DNA of 64,000 nucleotides from Caulobacter flavus (lineage in GTDB: Bacteria; Pseudomonadota; Alphaproteobacteria; Caulobacterales; Caulobacteraceae), in assembly GCF_003722335.1 (NCBI RefSeq), contig NZ_CP026100.1:3632001-3696000 (forward strand). Reading direction: 5' to 3'. The notes under the pieces are model-generated. The model ran no database searches, was not told the origin of the DNA, and saw only the letters and a program-made list of their open reading frames with translations. Position numbers and translations under genes: made by a program. Positions 18,501 through 27,990 of this stretch are shown here, piece by piece (position 1 is the first letter of the stretch; the number at the start of each line of letters is the position of its first letter).

Positions 18501-21500
18501 CGAAGGCCTGTTCGCCCAGTCGGTGGGCGGGGGTGGCGGCAGCGGCGGCTTTGCGCTGTCGTTCGCCTTCGCGGCCGGCGAGACGGCCGCGGCCGCATTC
18601 TCTGTCGCGCTCGGCGGCAAGGGCGGCGACGGCGGCGAAGGCGGCCTGGTCGACATCAAGTCGGGCGGGGCGATCGTCACCGAAGGCAAGTTCTCCACCG
18701 GCCTCGTCGCCCAGAGCGTGGGCGGCGGCGGCGGCAACGGCGGCTACACCGTCAGCTTCTCGGGCGCGGGCGCCGGCGTTGCCTCGGCCTCGGCGGCCGT
18801 GGGCGTCGGCGGCAGCGGCGGCAAGGGCGGCAAGGGCGGCGTGGTCGACGTCGACTTCGACGGCGCGATCACCACGGGCGACGACGACTCCATCGGCGCG
18901 CTGATCCAGTCGGTGGGCGGCGGCGGCGGCGGCGGCGGTTTCAACGTCTCGGGCGCGATCGCCGTGGCCGGCACGGCCGGCGTCGGCGCCTCGGCCGGGG
19001 TCGGCGGCAGCGGCGGCGACGGCGGCATCGGCGACTCCGCCACGGGTCGGATCGGCGGCGACGTCGCCACCAGCGGCGACCGTTCGACCGCCGTGATCGT
19101 TCAGAGCGTGGGCGGCGGCGGCGGCTCGGGCGGCTTCAACGTCGCCGGCTCGATCGGCGGCGGCGGCACGGCCGGCGTCGGGGTTTCGGTCGGGGTCGGC
19201 GGTTCGGGCGGCAAGGGCGGCAACGCCGGCACGGCCACGGGCACGGTCGAGGGCGACATCCACACCAAGGGCGTCCAGTCCGGCGGTCTGCTGGTGCAGA
19301 GCGTGGGCGGCGGCGGCGGCTCGGGCGGCTTCAACGTCTCCGGCGCGATCGGCGTCGGCCAGACGGCCGGGGCCGGTATCTCGGTCGGCGTCGGCGGCGC
19401 GGGCGGCGGCGGCGGCGACGGCATGCTGGCAATCGCCAAGATGATCGGCGACACCCTGACCGAAGGCGCCGACGCCGACGGCGTGGTGGCCCAGAGCATC
19501 GGCGGCGGCGGCGGCAGCGGCGGCTTCAACGTCTCCGGCTCGATCGGCGGCGCGGCAACGGCGGCCGGCGGCATCAGCGTCGGGGTCGGCGGCAGCGGCG
19601 GCGACGGCGGCAAGGGCGGCGAGGTCCGTCTCGACGTCACCGGGACGACCGCCACCAAGGGCGCGCGCAGCGACGCCATCATCGCCCAGAGCGTGGGCGG
19701 CGGCGGCGGCAGCGGCGGCTTCTCGGTCGCAGCCGGCATTGGCGTCTCGGCCAACGGCGCGGGCACGGTCAGCGTCGCCGTGGGCGGTTCGGGCGGCAAG
19801 GGCGGCGATGCCGACAAGGTCACGCTCAAGGTCAACGATGGCGCAGCCGACCCGCTGGGCGACCTGATCGCGGCGGTCACGGAAGGCGAGGGCGCGCGCG
19901 CCATCGTCGCCCAGTCGGTGGGCGGCGGCGGCGGCAGCGGCGGCTTCACCGTCGCCGGCGGTTTCTCGGCGGCCAAGAGCGGCGCGGGCAATATCGGGGT
20001 CGGCGTGGGCGGCGGCGGCGGCGACGGCGGCGACGGCAAGGCCGTCACCGGCAAGATCACCGGCGACGTCGGCACCAAGGGCGCGGACGCTTCGGGCGTG
20101 CTGGTCCAGAGCGTGGGCGGCGGCGGCGGCAGCGGCGGCTTCAACGTCACCGGCGGCATCGCCGCGTCCAAGAGCGTCGCGGGCAACATCCTGGTCGGGG
20201 TCGGCGGCTTCGGCGGCAAGGGCGGCGACGCGGGCAAGGTCGACGGCGGGGTCACCGGCGACATCGTCACGGTGGGCGATCGCGCCTTCGGGGCCAGCTA
20301 TCAGAGCCTGGGCGGCGGCGGCGGCGCGGGCGCCTTCAACATCACCGGCGGGATCAGCCTCGCCGCCAGCGGCGGCGGAACCGGCACGCTGGGCGTCGGG
20401 GTAGGCGGCTTCGGCGGCGACGGCGGCAAGGCCGGCGAGGTCGACGCCTCCCTGACTGGAAACATCTGGACCAAGGGCGACGACGCCCACGGCGCCCTGC
20501 TGCAGAGCGTGGGCGGCGGCGGCGGTTCGGGCGGCTTCAACGTCACGGGCCTGGTCAGCGCCTCGCAGGGCGCCAACGGCGCTGTCGGCTTCGGCCTGGG
20601 CGGCTTTGGCGGCGGCGGCGGCGACGGCGACATCGTCAAGGGCGTGCTGACGGGCAACGTCACCACCGAGGGTGACGGCTCGTTCGGCGCCATGCTGCAG
20701 AGCCTGGGCGGCGGCGGCGGCAACGGCGGGATCAACGTCAGCGGCTCGGTCGCGCTGTCGGCAGGCAGCAATGCGGCCGTGGCCATCGGCCTGGGCGTCG
20801 GCGGCTTCGGCGGAGGCGGCGGCGACGCCAAGGACGTCACCGGAACCGTGACCGGCCGCTACCAGACCTCGGGCGACGAGGCAGACGGCGTGGTGGCGCA
20901 GTCGATCGGCGGCGGCGGCGGTTCGGGCGGCCTCAACGTCTCGGGCGCGGTGGCGGTCAGCGCCGGCACGGCCGGCACGGGCTCCGTCGGCATCGGGGGC
21001 TTCGGCGGTTCGGGCGGCGACTCCGGTGCGGTGACCCTCACGCGCGTCGGCGACACCGTCACCGACGGCGCCAACTCCGACGGCGTCATCGCCCAGAGCG
21101 TCGCCGGCGGCGGCGGCCGGGGCGGCATCAACGTCGCCGGCGGCTTGTCGGCGACCACCAAGGGCAGCGCGGGCAGCTTCGGCTTCGGCCTGGGCGGCTT
21201 CGGCGGCGACGGCGGTCAGGCGGGCGACGTCAAGGCCACCGTCACCGGCAATGTCTGGGCCCAGGGCGTCGGCTCCGACGTCACCACGCCCGAGACGATG
21301 GTGACCATCCCGCTGCTGGCGGCCGGCACGGACTTCACCTTCACCATCCCGGCCGACCGCGCGCGCCTGAACGGCTCCAACGGCGTCGTGGCCCAGAGCA
21401 TCGGCGGCGGCGGCGGCTCGGGCGGCCTCAACGTCACCGGCCAGCTGTCTCTGACCACCCCGGGCGGCTCGTCGTCCGGCCGGGCGATCTCGCTCGGCGT

Positions 21501-23217
21501 CGGCGGCTTTGGCGGCGCGGGCGGCGACGCGGGCAAGGTCGGCCTGACCATCGCCGGCCCGACCGCCGACCACGTGCAGGTCACGGCCGTCGGCGACGAC
21601 CGCTACGCGGCGGTCGCCCAGTCGATCGGCGGCGGCGGCGGCGCGGGCGGCATCAACGTCTCGGGCGGCATCGCGCTCGACGGCCAGCTGACCGCCGGGA
21701 TCGGCGGCTTCGGCGGAGACGGCGGCGTCGGCAAGGGCGTCGAGGCCGACGTCACCGCCAACCTGTTCGCGGCCGGCGACCGCTCGAGGGGCCTGATGGC
21801 CCAGTCGATCGGCGGCGGCGGCGGCGCGGGCGGCATCAACATCTCGGGCGGCGTCAGCGCCGACACCTCGAACAAGGAACCGTCGATCGTCTTCGGCCTG
21901 GGCGGCTTCGGCGGCGCGGGCAACATCAGCGGCGACGTCACGGTCGCCCAGGACGGCCAGGTCTGGGTCGAGGGCGTCGACGCCATCGGCATACTGGTCC
22001 AGAGCGTCGCCGGCGGCGGCGGCTCGGGCGGCCTCAACGTCGCGGCCGACGTCAACATGGGCAAGTCGACCTCGCCCTCGAACGGCTACGCCATCGCCGT
22101 GGGCGTCGGCGGCAAGGGCGGGACCGGCGCCGACGCCGGCGACGTCTCGCTGGACAGCGTCGGCGACGTCATCGTCAACGGCAAGCTCAAGGCCAATCCG
22201 GTCGCCGGCCAGGACACGCTGGAGGCCGTCGCGTTCACCGGCGGCGCCAAGGGCATCCTCGTCCAGTCGATCGGCGGCGGCGGCGGGGTGGGCGGCGTCA
22301 GCGCCACCGGCGCCATCGCGCCCTCCGGCAACCCGATCGCCCTGGGCATCGGCGGCTCGGGCGGTTCGGGCGGCAACGCCGGCATGGTCACCGTCGTGCG
22401 CGGCTACGCCGACGACGGCTCGCTCGACGCCCACCTGATCCGCACCTTCGGCGACAATTCCAGCGGCCTCGTCGCCCAGAGCATCGGCGGCGGCGGCGGC
22501 TCGGCGGGGATGAACTTCACCATCGCCGCCACCGTCGGCAACAAGTCCGACAACCCGGTCGCGGCGATCATCACTGTCGGCGGCGACGGGGCGGGTGCAG
22601 GCTCGGGCGACACGGTCGACGTCACGCACGCGGGCAATATCGTCACCGACGGCGCCCACAGCGACGGCCTGCTGGCGCAGAGCGTCGGCGGCGGCGGCGG
22701 TTCGGGCGCCTTCAACATCGGCGCGGGCGTACTTAAGGACGCCACCGCCCTGAACATGGCCATCGGCGGCGCCACCGGCGCAGCCGGCGACGGCGCCGAC
22801 GTGACGGTCGACCACCTTGGGACCATCGTCACCAAGGGAGACAACTCGGTGGGCCTGCGCGCCCAGTCGATCGGCGGCGGCGGCGGCAACACCGGCCTGG
22901 ACATGGCCATGGGGCCGCTGAACCGCAACGAGGTCAACATCACCATCGGCCGCCTGGGCGGGTCGGGCGGGGTCGGCGGCAAGGTCGACGTCAATTCCAA
23001 GGGCGTCATCGACACCACGGGGAACGAGTCCTCGGCCATCTTCGCCCAGTCGGTGGGCGGTGGCGGCGGCGCGTCGAGCGCCACCACGGTCAGCATCACC
23101 GGCACGCGCGGGCAGGGCGAGAACGCCGAGTCCTTCGGCGGCGCGATCAGCGTCGGTCTCGACGGCGGCCTTGGGGCCGAAGGCGGCGACGTCTCGGTCA
23201 AGGCCGAGGGGGGCTGA
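15532..23217 (+). CDS. Giant glycine-rich autotransporter adhesin, N-terminal part
   Basis: About 2,560 residues. The start is placed at a GTG preceded by GGGGG 8 bases away; a TTG at 15349 would add 61 unconvincing residues. The first 100 residues are alanine-rich and helical (KKQTISRLAQAAALVDQL), then a basic segment and hydrophobic stretch (RFAKRLKRLAMIVTAGAVL, then SAPMAAAA) look like an internal, extended signal peptide. From about residue 350 the passenger consists of 34 repeats of roughly 50-70 residues, each with an F/V-A-Q-S-V/I-GGGGG-S/N-GG core, a G/A-rich linker and a TxGD-type turn. This predicts a long beta-helix at the cell surface. The reading frame stops at TGA 23215-23217 just after a G6 tract; the rest of the protein continues in the -1 frame. 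Confidence 0.85.
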   Translation: MAKKQTISRLAQAAALVDQLIHAIDTEGLSRREAAAAAAQVLGLVQSLSPRGDPDAAALKAALGRLAERLALAKDDPAAPEAPVAETTVAGSRFAKRLKRLAMIVTAGAVLSAPMAAAARETGAGLAGALTGSSAVSIALMAALPVYNVGDAILNPVSGANEQVVEKLTDAAAVRTDAGNIIFLATTIGDTFTDPQDGKNYEVTAVTKNADNRVVGVTTREVGTTTPLYNLAVVTNKSTDIGNVATPPGTGGAGAGSFAFTPATGDVNTFADAKFGANGGNGHDGGGVSICIPFIGCATIAYSPSAGGAGQAGPTVSHDLTTANWGDIQVVSDNLPGVVVSSVGGNGGGGGDAYGNIPGAAGGAAGAGGTVTLSSAVTIVTDGVNSHGIFAQSRSGQGGQGGTGYIAGSGGTGGTAGQGGSVTVTNTGAIHTGKAGTIGILAQSLGGAAGGGGDSYGIIGDAGSGSVGGNGGAVLVNQGGVIQTKGKDAYGVLAQSIGGSGGNAGDSGGIVTFGDSGKAGGTGGSAQIVAKSGSATATEGQGAHALFAQSVGGGGGNGGVSIGLVALGSGGGAGGAGGLAKVTVESGATVSTKGADAHAIFAQSVGGGGGSAGVSGGLVALGAKGDAGGAAGTVEVSSSGVVSTDGVDSRGVFAQSVGGGGGAASGSGGLVSLGGSGAAGGAGGTVTVTTGGSVKTTKQGADAIFAQSVGGGGGSGASSGGVVALGGTAGGGGAGGVVTVTNGGVVETAGDKARGIFAQSVGGGGGSGGDGGGLATIGGKGGAASTGGAVTVTNTGAITTKGDLSSAIQAQSVGGGGGDGGSTGGVFLTIGGGGNTGGGSGVVTVKHAGDLFAGGDDSHGIFAQSVGGGGGNGGSSISISAFAGVAIGGDGSVGGEGGTVDIDLSQSTATTGGSSSLVDPLIVTGGDRARGIFAQSVGGGGGSGGFAAQVSAGYGVGASAAVGGRGGAGGKGGTVDIDGDVLILTKGDYSEGLFAQSVGGGGGSGGFALSFAFAAGETAAAAFSVALGGKGGDGGEGGLVDIKSGGAIVTEGKFSTGLVAQSVGGGGGNGGYTVSFSGAGAGVASASAAVGVGGSGGKGGKGGVVDVDFDGAITTGDDDSIGALIQSVGGGGGGGGFNVSGAIAVAGTAGVGASAGVGGSGGDGGIGDSATGRIGGDVATSGDRSTAVIVQSVGGGGGSGGFNVAGSIGGGGTAGVGVSVGVGGSGGKGGNAGTATGTVEGDIHTKGVQSGGLLVQSVGGGGGSGGFNVSGAIGVGQTAGAGISVGVGGAGGGGGDGMLAIAKMIGDTLTEGADADGVVAQSIGGGGGSGGFNVSGSIGGAATAAGGISVGVGGSGGDGGKGGEVRLDVTGTTATKGARSDAIIAQSVGGGGGSGGFSVAAGIGVSANGAGTVSVAVGGSGGKGGDADKVTLKVNDGAADPLGDLIAAVTEGEGARAIVAQSVGGGGGSGGFTVAGGFSAAKSGAGNIGVGVGGGGGDGGDGKAVTGKITGDVGTKGADASGVLVQSVGGGGGSGGFNVTGGIAASKSVAGNILVGVGGFGGKGGDAGKVDGGVTGDIVTVGDRAFGASYQSLGGGGGAGAFNITGGISLAASGGGTGTLGVGVGGFGGDGGKAGEVDASLTGNIWTKGDDAHGALLQSVGGGGGSGGFNVTGLVSASQGANGAVGFGLGGFGGGGGDGDIVKGVLTGNVTTEGDGSFGAMLQSLGGGGGNGGINVSGSVALSAGSNAAVAIGLGVGGFGGGGGDAKDVTGTVTGRYQTSGDEADGVVAQSIGGGGGSGGLNVSGAVAVSAGTAGTGSVGIGGFGGSGGDSGAVTLTRVGDTVTDGANSDGVIAQSVAGGGGRGGINVAGGLSATTKGSAGSFGFGLGGFGGDGGQAGDVKATVTGNVWAQGVGSDVTTPETMVTIPLLAAGTDFTFTIPADRARLNGSNGVVAQSIGGGGGSGGLNVTGQLSLTTPGGSSSGRAISLGVGGFGGAGGDAGKVGLTIAGPTADHVQVTAVGDDRYAAVAQSIGGGGGAGGINVSGGIALDGQLTAGIGGFGGDGGVGKGVEADVTANLFAAGDRSRGLMAQSIGGGGGAGGINISGGVSADTSNKEPSIVFGLGGFGGAGNISGDVTVAQDGQVWVEGVDAIGILVQSVAGGGGSGGLNVAADVNMGKSTSPSNGYAIAVGVGGKGGTGADAGDVSLDSVGDVIVNGKLKANPVAGQDTLEAVAFTGGAKGILVQSIGGGGGVGGVSATGAIAPSGNPIALGIGGSGGSGGNAGMVTVVRGYADDGSLDAHLIRTFGDNSSGLVAQSIGGGGGSAGMNFTIAATVGNKSDNPVAAIITVGGDGAGAGSGDTVDVTHAGNIVTDGAHSDGLLAQSVGGGGGSGAFNIGAGVLKDATALNMAIGGATGAAGDGADVTVDHLGTIVTKGDNSVGLRAQSIGGGGGNTGLDMAMGPLNRNEVNITIGRLGGSGGVGGKVDVNSKGVIDTTGNESSAIFAQSVGGGGGASSATTVSITGTRGQGENAESFGGAISVGLDGGLGAEGGDVSVKAEGG

Positions 23218-26200
23218 CCACGCGCGGCGACGACGCGCGGGGAATTTTCGCCCAGAGCCTGGGCGGCGGCGGCGGCGTCGGCGGCGGCGCTTCCAACACC
23301 ATCGTCCGTTCTTCGGCCGCGGCGGCTGTCGGCGTCGGCGGCAAGGGCGGCGTCGGCGCGATCTCGGGCAAGGTCGAAGTCGACAGCGCCGCGACCATAG
23401 TGACCGAGGGGGCGCGCTCCGACGGCATCCTGGCCCAGGCTGTCGGCGGCGGCGGCGGTCTCGGCGGCATGACCCGCACGGTCGCCCTGCAGATCGGCGG
23501 CGCGCCTTCCGGCACGACCACCCGCACCGCCACGGTCAGCGTCGGCGGCGACGGCGGCAGCGGCGCGGTCGGCGGCGCGGTCGAGGTCAAGAGCAGCGGC
23601 GTCGTCTACACCAAGGGCGACGAGGCCTTCGGCATTCGCGCCCAGTCGATCGGCGGCGGCGGCGGCATCGGCGGCGCGGTCCTCAACGTCCGCGCCCAGG
23701 GCACGAACAGCAACGACTCCTTCGACCTCAACATCGGCGGCTCTGGCGGAACCGGCGCCGCTGGCGGCATGGTCGAGGTGCTCAACACCGGCCTGATCGT
23801 CACCGAGGGACGCGGCGCGGCCGGCATTTCAGCCAACAGCATCGGCGGCGGCGGCGGCGACGGCGGCATCGTCGCCGAGGTGGTCGGCGGCTACACTGGC
23901 GCCGACAAGCAGAGCCACCGCTACGTCATGAACATCGGCGGCTCCGGCGGCGACGGCGGCACGGGCGGCGACGTCACCGTGACCAACCGCGCCGTGGCCG
24001 GCGTCAAGGACAGCGGCACGATCTCGACCTCGGGCGAGCGGGCGTACGGCATCTTCGCCCAGAGCCTGGGCGGCGGCGGCGGCAACGGCTCGACCATCCT
24101 GTCGCTGACGGCCCTGAAGAGCGGCGAGAACAGCGCTTCGGTCGGCCTCAACATCGGCGGTTTCGGCGGAACCGGCGACGGGGCCGGCAAGGTCGTCGTC
24201 GACAACGCCGGCCTGATCCAGACCACCGGCGCGGACGCCTACGGCGTGCTGGCCCAGTCGATCGGCGGCGGCGGCGGCAACGGCGGCATGGTCATCGCAG
24301 CCAACCTGCTGATCGGCGCGCTGTCGAACGCCCCGCTCGTCTCGCTGGGCGGGATCGGCGGCGACGGCGGAGACGGCGGCGAGGTGATCGTCGCTAACAG
24401 CGGCCGCATCCTGACCACCGGCGCCCGCGCCCACGGCATCGTCGCCCAGAGCATCGGCGGCGGCGGCGGCGACGCCCAGATGGGCTTCAGCCTGACCGGC
24501 GAGGCCAAGAGCCTGATCCTGTCCAACGCCCTGGCGGCGACGGTCGGCGCCGTCGGCGGCGGCTCGGGCGGGCAAGGCGGCGCGGTCGGCGTCAACCATT
24601 CGGGCGACATCACCGTGCTCGGCGACGGGGCCATGGCCATCAAGGCCGAGAGCATCAACGGCGGCGGCGGGACCCTGGGCCTCGACTTCTCGGGGATCAT
24701 CGGCCTGCCCGGCCAGCCCTATCTCAAGCCCGACGGCTCCACCGGCCGCGTCGACCCGATGGTCGTCGCCAAGGCGGGCGCCGAGAACGTCTCCGGCGCG
24801 GCCGGCGGCCAGGTCACGGTCAAGTCGAGCGGCACGTTCGGCGCGGCCGGCAAGAGCGGCGTCGCCTCGTTCGCCCAGTCGATCGGCGGCGGCGGCGGCG
24901 CGATCGACCTCAAGCTGCTGCTCTCGGGCCAGTTGGACGAGGTCAATGTCGACGCGCCGGTCGCCAGCCAGGTCAAGCTGGATCTCGGCGGTTCGGGCGG
25001 CCAGGACGTCGGCGGCGGCTCCGTCGCCAGCGAGCACACCGGCCAGATCGTCACCACCGGCGTCAACACGGCCGGCGTGCTGGCCCAGAGCATCGGCGGC
25101 GGCGGCGGCCGCGCCTCGGGCGACCTCGCGGTTCCAACCGGCGCCCTGCTGGGGACCACCACCCTGACCCTGGGCGGCGTCAACCAGTCCGGCGCGGCCG
25201 GCGGCGGCGTCACGCGGACGCAAGGCGGCGCGATCACCACCACGGCCGCCAACGCCACGGGCGCGATCCTGCAGTCGATCGGCGGCGGCGGCGGCTCGGC
25301 GGGCCTGAACCTGTCGGGCGCGGGCGCTGGCGGCGCGAACGTCGCGGCGGCCTTCGGCGCCCAGGGCGGCGCGGGCCTGTCCGGCGGCGACGTCTCCGGC
25401 GCCTTCACCGGCGGCGTCGCCACCTTGGGCGACCACGCCCTGGGCCTGGCGGTCCAGTCGATCGGCGCGGGCGGCGGCGAGGTTCATGTGACCGGTTCGC
25501 CCAAGCTGTCGGTCACCCTCGGCGGGACCGGCGGCGCGGCTGGCGACGGCGGCGACGTCGTGCTGACCAACAGCGGCGCGATCCAGACGGCCGGCGAGGG
25601 CGCCCACGGCGTCTTCCTGCAGTCGATCGGCGGCGGCGGCGGCGCGGCCTTCGGCGGCTCGACCGCCTCGACCGTGGCGCTCAACGCTGGCGGCGTCGGC
25701 GACGGCGGCCATATCGACTTCCGCCAGACCGGCGACATCCTCGCCGGCGGCGCTGGCTCTTACGGCGTCGTGGCCCAGAGCCTGGGCGGCGGCGGCGGCT
25801 GGGTGGACGGCAAGTTCGCCGGCGCGGCCGGCGGCGCGGGGCAGGGCGGGGCGATCGACCTTGTGCTCTCCGGCCAAGTCTATGCGGGCGGGCTCGACTC
25901 CACCGCCGTCCTCGCCCAGAGCCTTGGCAAGGACGGGGCGGGGAACATCGCCGTGCGGACCACCGGTTCGGTGCGCGGCGGTTCGGGAACCGGCGCCGGC
26001 GTCCAGATCAGCGGCGGCGCGGCCAACGGCCTTTCCAACTCCGGCCTGATCTCGGCCGTCTCGGGCAAGGCCATCGTCTCGGGCCAGGGCGACGAGCGGG
26101 TCGACAACCGCGGCGTCGTCATCGGCGACATCGATCTGGGCGCGGGAACCAACGCCTTCGACAACCAGGTCGGCGGGGCCTTCATGGCCTTCAAGACCAT

Positions 26201-27827
26201 CGACCTGCGCGACCCGGCCGGAACCGGTCCGGTGTCGACGTCGGGCGGCGGGATCTCTACCCTCGGCGTGTCGGCCCAGGCCGTCCCGAACGGCGCGGCG
26301 ACCTTCACCAACGCCGGCGACTTCCTGATGGGCCTGTCGGCCGCGCGCGTGCCGATCGACCTGGCCGGCGGCGCGACCTTCGCCAATCTCGATGGCGCCG
26401 GCGACGCCAGGACCAACGCCTATTACGGGGCGCGGGTGATCAACACGGTCGCCCTCGACGGCCACTTCGTGCAGACGGCGACCGGCCGCTCGGTCTTCGA
26501 CGTCGCCTTCGGCCCCTACGCCTCCGACCGCGTCGACGTCACCGGCGACGTCAACCTGGCCGGAACCGGCGACGTCACCCTGACCTGGCTGCAGGACGCC
26601 AAGCCGGTGACGCTGTTCTCGGCTGGCGGCTTGGCGACCGACGCCGGTTTCAAGGTCACCGACACCCTGGCCATGGACTATCGCGTCCAGACCAGTGGCG
26701 GCGCGGTGCAGCTGGCGTTCGACACCCACTTCGACCAGGGCTTCCTGGCCCTGAACGAGCGGGCGCTGGGCAAGCACATGAACTCGGCGATCACGCTGGG
26801 CGACAGCGGCGGCGTCGGTCGCCTGATGGCCCTGATCGGCAACCTGCAGGTCGGGCAGGAGGCCGCCTACAAGGCGATCTTCGCCAACCTGAACCCCGAG
26901 CCGCACCTGGCGCCGCTGCGCAGCCAGCTGGCTTCGGCCAACGGTTTCTCGCAGCAGCTGTTCGGCTGCGCCAACCCGACCCTCCAGGTCGACGGCAAGT
27001 GCAGCTGGGCGGTGATCGAGCGGGCCGTGGCCGACGGCGAGCGCGACGCCGACACCCTGGCCGTCAAGGCCGAGGGCGGTCGCCTGCGGGGCGGCTTCGA
27101 ACAGTCGCTGGACGGCGGCTGGTCGTTCGCCACGGCCGTGGGCTACGAGCGCCTCGACCGGGTCAAGGTCGACGGCGGCCGATCCTGGTCGCAGGGCCAG
27201 GGCTTCAGCGCCGGCGCGGGCTTCAAGCGGCGCTCCGGCGGGGCGGAGATGGCCTTTTCGCTGTCGGGCGGCTGGCAGTGGATGGAGACGGCGCGCCTCG
27301 TCGACGTCTTCACCATCGGCCGCGCCGAGTCCGATCCGGAAAGCGGCTATGTGCGCGCCGACGCCCGCTTCGCCTACGTCATGGAGAACGGCCGCCTGTT
27401 CGTGCGTCCGGCGCTCAACGTCTGGGGCACGGGCCTGCATCAGCGCCGCTTCGAGGAGCGCGGGCTCGACGGCCTGGGCGCGCGCGGCCTTTCCGACACC
27501 CAGTGGATCGGCACGGCCAATCCCGAGCTGACCCTGGGCTTCGTGATGAAGGAGACGGCCCGCAGTCAGGCGGCGGTGTCGTTCACCGTCGGCGGGCTGT
27601 TCAACTCGACCGACAGGATCCAGATGCCGTTCCAGCTGCTGGGCGCCAACGCCTCGGCCGACCCGGCGCAGATCCGCACCGCGCTCGACCGTTCGGGCTG
27701 GCGCGCGGGCGTCGACTTCCACGTGATCGGCGACGACCGCGTTTCGGTGAAGTTCAACTACACCACCGAGTTCGGCGACCGCACCAGCAACCAGGCCGCC
27801 GGCCTGAACCTGCGGGTGCGGTTCTAG
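23208..27827 (+). CDS. Giant autotransporter adhesin, C-terminal part with beta-barrel
   Basis: The continuation of the preceding adhesin in the -1 frame, about 1,540 residues without its own start. It opens with GLTTRGDDARGIFAQSLGGGGG, exactly the unit expected to follow the interrupted frame. Fifteen further repeats run to about 25930. After a non-repeat stalk, the last 270 residues (from about FEQSLDGGWSFATAVGYERL) form an autotransporter beta-barrel ending in LNLRVRF, with the C-terminal phenylalanine recognised by the BAM machinery. Joined, the protein would be about 4,100 residues. A hairpin terminator follows. Confidence 0.85.
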   Translation, partial: GGLTTRGDDARGIFAQSLGGGGGVGGGASNTIVRSSAAAAVGVGGKGGVGAISGKVEVDSAATIVTEGARSDGILAQAVGGGGGLGGMTRTVALQIGGAPSGTTTRTATVSVGGDGGSGAVGGAVEVKSSGVVYTKGDEAFGIRAQSIGGGGGIGGAVLNVRAQGTNSNDSFDLNIGGSGGTGAAGGMVEVLNTGLIVTEGRGAAGISANSIGGGGGDGGIVAEVVGGYTGADKQSHRYVMNIGGSGGDGGTGGDVTVTNRAVAGVKDSGTISTSGERAYGIFAQSLGGGGGNGSTILSLTALKSGENSASVGLNIGGFGGTGDGAGKVVVDNAGLIQTTGADAYGVLAQSIGGGGGNGGMVIAANLLIGALSNAPLVSLGGIGGDGGDGGEVIVANSGRILTTGARAHGIVAQSIGGGGGDAQMGFSLTGEAKSLILSNALAATVGAVGGGSGGQGGAVGVNHSGDITVLGDGAMAIKAESINGGGGTLGLDFSGIIGLPGQPYLKPDGSTGRVDPMVVAKAGAENVSGAAGGQVTVKSSGTFGAAGKSGVASFAQSIGGGGGAIDLKLLLSGQLDEVNVDAPVASQVKLDLGGSGGQDVGGGSVASEHTGQIVTTGVNTAGVLAQSIGGGGGRASGDLAVPTGALLGTTTLTLGGVNQSGAAGGGVTRTQGGAITTTAANATGAILQSIGGGGGSAGLNLSGAGAGGANVAAAFGAQGGAGLSGGDVSGAFTGGVATLGDHALGLAVQSIGAGGGEVHVTGSPKLSVTLGGTGGAAGDGGDVVLTNSGAIQTAGEGAHGVFLQSIGGGGGAAFGGSTASTVALNAGGVGDGGHIDFRQTGDILAGGAGSYGVVAQSLGGGGGWVDGKFAGAAGGAGQGGAIDLVLSGQVYAGGLDSTAVLAQSLGKDGAGNIAVRTTGSVRGGSGTGAGVQISGGAANGLSNSGLISAVSGKAIVSGQGDERVDNRGVVIGDIDLGAGTNAFDNQVGGAFMAFKTIDLRDPAGTGPVSTSGGGISTLGVSAQAVPNGAATFTNAGDFLMGLSAARVPIDLAGGATFANLDGAGDARTNAYYGARVINTVALDGHFVQTATGRSVFDVAFGPYASDRVDVTGDVNLAGTGDVTLTWLQDAKPVTLFSAGGLATDAGFKVTDTLAMDYRVQTSGGAVQLAFDTHFDQGFLALNERALGKHMNSAITLGDSGGVGRLMALIGNLQVGQEAAYKAIFANLNPEPHLAPLRSQLASANGFSQQLFGCANPTLQVDGKCSWAVIERAVADGERDADTLAVKAEGGRLRGGFEQSLDGGWSFATAVGYERLDRVKVDGGRSWSQGQGFSAGAGFKRRSGGAEMAFSLSGGWQWMETARLVDVFTIGRAESDPESGYVRADARFAYVMENGRLFVRPALNVWGTGLHQRRFEERGLDGLGARGLSDTQWIGTANPELTLGFVMKETARSQAAVSFTVGGLFNSTDRIQMPFQLLGANASADPAQIRTALDRSGWRAGVDFHVIGDDRVSVKFNYTTEFGDRTSNQAAGLNLRVRF

Positions 27828-27838
27828 GAGATCGGGAG

Positions 27839-27877
27839 CTTCGGGAGGGCGCCGTTTCGGCACGGCTCCTCCCGAAG
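27839..27877 (+). terminator. Hairpin after the autotransporter gene
   Basis: CTTCGGGAGG (27839-27848) and CCTCCCGAAG (27868-27877) are perfect arms, with an inner GCCGT/ACGGC stem. No long T-run follows, so it is terminator-like rather than a textbook intrinsic terminator. Confidence 0.65.
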
Positions 27878-27990
27878 TTGTCCCCGGAGGTGCGACATCC
27901 GGGGCACAGTCGGGTTTAATTGACGCTAGGGCGCGCAACGCTCTGGCGGCGAGGCGGCTTGATCTCCATGTGGTGGCTCGAAGGACCCCC

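Noticed and set aside
15337..22815. A minus-strand open frame of nearly 2,500 codons antisense to the autotransporter
   Set aside because: It is produced by the GGC/GCC-rich repeat composition; its A/D/R-rich translation lacks any start context, domain or signal, while the plus strand has a coherent repeat protein with a beta-barrel.
23060..24397. A plus-strand arginine-rich frame across the frameshift junction
   Set aside because: It is the third frame of the repeats (R/RR runs), not the continuation; the -1 frame carries the conserved repeat motif.
16560..25930. Regularly spaced repeats that might be mistaken for a CRISPR array
   Set aside because: The units are degenerate, in frame and protein-coding at 150-200 base spacing; no identical repeat/spacer structure or cas gene is present.
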